Assembly: GCA_016716665.1 (NCBI GenBank)
Contig: JADJVH010000014.1
Coordinates: 107,501 to 139,896 of the forward strand
Direction: 5' to 3'
DNA from: Candidatus Opimibacter iunctus
GTDB lineage: Bacteria; Bacteroidota; Bacteroidia; Chitinophagales; Saprospiraceae
DNA: 32,396 bases
Shown piece after piece: positions 30,974 to 32,396 of the stretch. A model generated the notes under the pieces. It saw nothing but the letters and a program-made list of their open reading frames with translations, made no database searches and was not told where the DNA came from. The position numbers and the translations under genes are program-made. Every line of letters begins with the position of its first letter. The first letter of the stretch is position 1.

Positions 30974-32396
30974 TTATTGAATCAAATCCATGAATTCCTG
31001 CTCTGTGAGGATCTGCACTGTGCCGAGCTTCCTTGCTTTGTCAAGCTTGGAGCCGGCATTGTCGCCTACGACCAGGATATCAAGATTGCCGCTGACGGCG
31101 CTGATGTTTTTAGCGCCGTTAGCTTCGGCCATTTCCTGGGCTTCCTTCCGGCCCATTTGCGTCAGCGTGCCAGTGAATAGAATTGTTTTTCCGGAGAAGA
31201 CACCATCACTGATCAGTTCTTTTGGTTTGTCCTGATCGGTCTGCGTGAGGTTCACGCCCAGCGATTCCATTTCGCGAAGCATGTCACATTCTTCTGGTGG
31301 GCAAACCACTTCATGCTGTTTTGTGCAAACTACTGGGCCAATGTCCTTGATTGATGTGTAATCTTCCGTGGTCCAGTTTGCAAGATCAAGTACATGTCTT
31401 ACTTTTTCAGCGATGAGTTTGGCAGCGCGCTGGCCTAGGTGATGGATGCTAAGGCTATGGAGCAACCTGTGGATTGGATTTGATTTGGCTTTTTTTCTAA
31501 CAGGCTTTTAGTTGTCTGCAGATTTTTCCAAAATCCTTCAAGCGCAGCTATCTTATCATAATCAAGATTCTAGATATCGTCCATGTTCTTGATCCAGCCG
31601 AGTTCATAGAAAGCGCAGGATATATTTTCACCAAATCCGTCGATGTCCATGGCATCTTTGGAGACATGGAAAATCAAGCGCTTGCAATATCTGGGCTTTG
31701 CAATCCAGATTAGGGCAACGCCAGGCGGCTTCATCTTCCTCTCGCACGAGAGGCGTGTCACAAGAAGGGCAATGCGTAGGGTAGTGCACTTTCTTTTCAT
31801 GCCCTGTACGTAGCTCTGGCAAAGACTTGACGATATAGGGGATGACATCTCCTGCTCGTTCGATGAGCACCTGGTCACCGATGCGCAGGTCCTTTGAAGT
31901 GATAAAGTCCTCGTTGTGCAACGAAATCGATGAGATCGTTACCCCTGCAAGAGATACTGGCTCCACTTTAGCGACAGGTGTAATCGAACCGATCTTGCCG
32001 ATCTGGTATTCGACATCAAGAAGCTTTGTGGTGGCTTGTTTGGCCTGGAACTTATAGGCAATGGCCCAGCGTGGATGATGACTGGTATAGCCACACATAT
32101 CCTGCAGATCAAAGGAATCGACTTTGATGACCATACCATCAATCTCATAAGGATAGTCATCACGGATTTCGGCCCAGTGATTACATTGATCGATCACCTC
32201 CTGGATGCCTTGGCATAATTTCTTTTCACCACGAGATACTTTAAAGCCGATATTGCCCAGGAAGTCGATGGCATCATGGTGAGATTTGATGGATGGCAGG
32301 ACATCCTTTCCATTTTTATCTACAGCATAACCCAATTGGAATATAAATGCATCTAGTTGCCTGCGGGAAGTTTCCTGCGGATCTTTGGTGCGCAGG
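30974..32396 (-). CDS. ligA: NAD-dependent DNA ligase, 5' part beyond the window, frameshifted
   Basis: LigA seals nicks in replication and repair with NAD+. The visible part covers the end of the adenylation domain (DYPYEIDGMVIKVDS; HPRWAIAYKFQAKQATTKL), the OB domain (GSITPVAKVEPVSLAGVTISSISLHNEDFI; GDQVLIERAGDVIPYI), the Zn finger (CPSC and CPNLDC), HhH repeats (IDGFGENI; HHLGQRAAKLIAEKVRHV) and a BRCT domain (FSGKTILFTGTLTQMGRKEAQEMAEANGAK; LVVGDNAGSKLDKARKLG). Frame 32,395-31,690 is clean. Between about 31,690 and 31,450 at least four indels and an in-frame TAG (31,570-31,572) break the frame, then it is clean to the stop. LigA is normally essential, so the breaks are most likely sequence errors. 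Confidence 0.92.

Overview
The window reads as chromosomal DNA of a Bacteroidota bacterium, most likely from the Saprospiria/Chitinophagia side of the phylum and probably a metagenome contig. The evidence is a PorQ-type type IX secretion protein, promoters of the Bacteroidota form TTTG-N19-20-TAnnTTTG, few Shine-Dalgarno sites, DUF3109, a SurA/PpiD-like chaperone, TCR/Tet-type MFS, and a ribosomal protein S1 with a C-terminal helix-hairpin-helix tail. No rRNA, tRNA, CRISPR array, phage or transposase gene was seen. Gene identities rest on motif recognition, not on database searches.

Layout. 1-1,119: off-window promoter, an unknown lipoprotein and a shared terminator. 1,120-6,810: rpsA (-), then fadD (+) and a mitochondrial-type citrate synthase (-), which converge on a 58-bp perfect palindrome holding both stop codons. 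6,811-9,600: repeat-rich DNA with a META-domain lipoprotein (-), DUF3109 (+) and a DUF559 nuclease (+). 9,604-12,842: AGMO-like membrane hydroxylase (+), DUF2071 (+), MFS exporter (-). 13,183-18,312: PpiD-like foldase (+), MORN-repeat lipoprotein (+), porQ (+), membrane-anchored nucleotidyl cyclase (-). 18,727-20,226: rpoN (+). 20,486-25,924: minus-strand block of class III aminotransferase, alkaline phosphatase, dprA and a TMTC-like membrane glycosyltransferase with TPRs. 26,018 to the end: outer-membrane protein, uvrB, four-helix-bundle (S23/IVP) protein, DUF4442, NYN-domain protein, and ligA running off the right edge.

Functional themes are ordinary housekeeping (translation, fatty-acid activation and TCA entry, DNA repair and ligation, natural-transformation DprA) plus cell-envelope biogenesis (foldase, PorQ, lipoproteins, O-glycosylation-type transferase). 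The more interesting layer lies between the genes. Short tandem repeats of period 7 or 8 recur at many intergenic loci, and three of them run into a stop codon or sit just before a start codon. Two small single-gene units (DUF559 and S23/IVP) are bracketed by inverted repeats. The META lipoprotein gene lies between 55-bp direct repeats.

Quality warning. From about 27,148 to 31,690 every gene, including the normally essential ligA, carries single-base frameshifts, while everything to the left is clean. Undoing six indels in uvrB restores exactly 672 codons plus stop. This part of the assembly is probably uncorrected sequence rather than biological decay.
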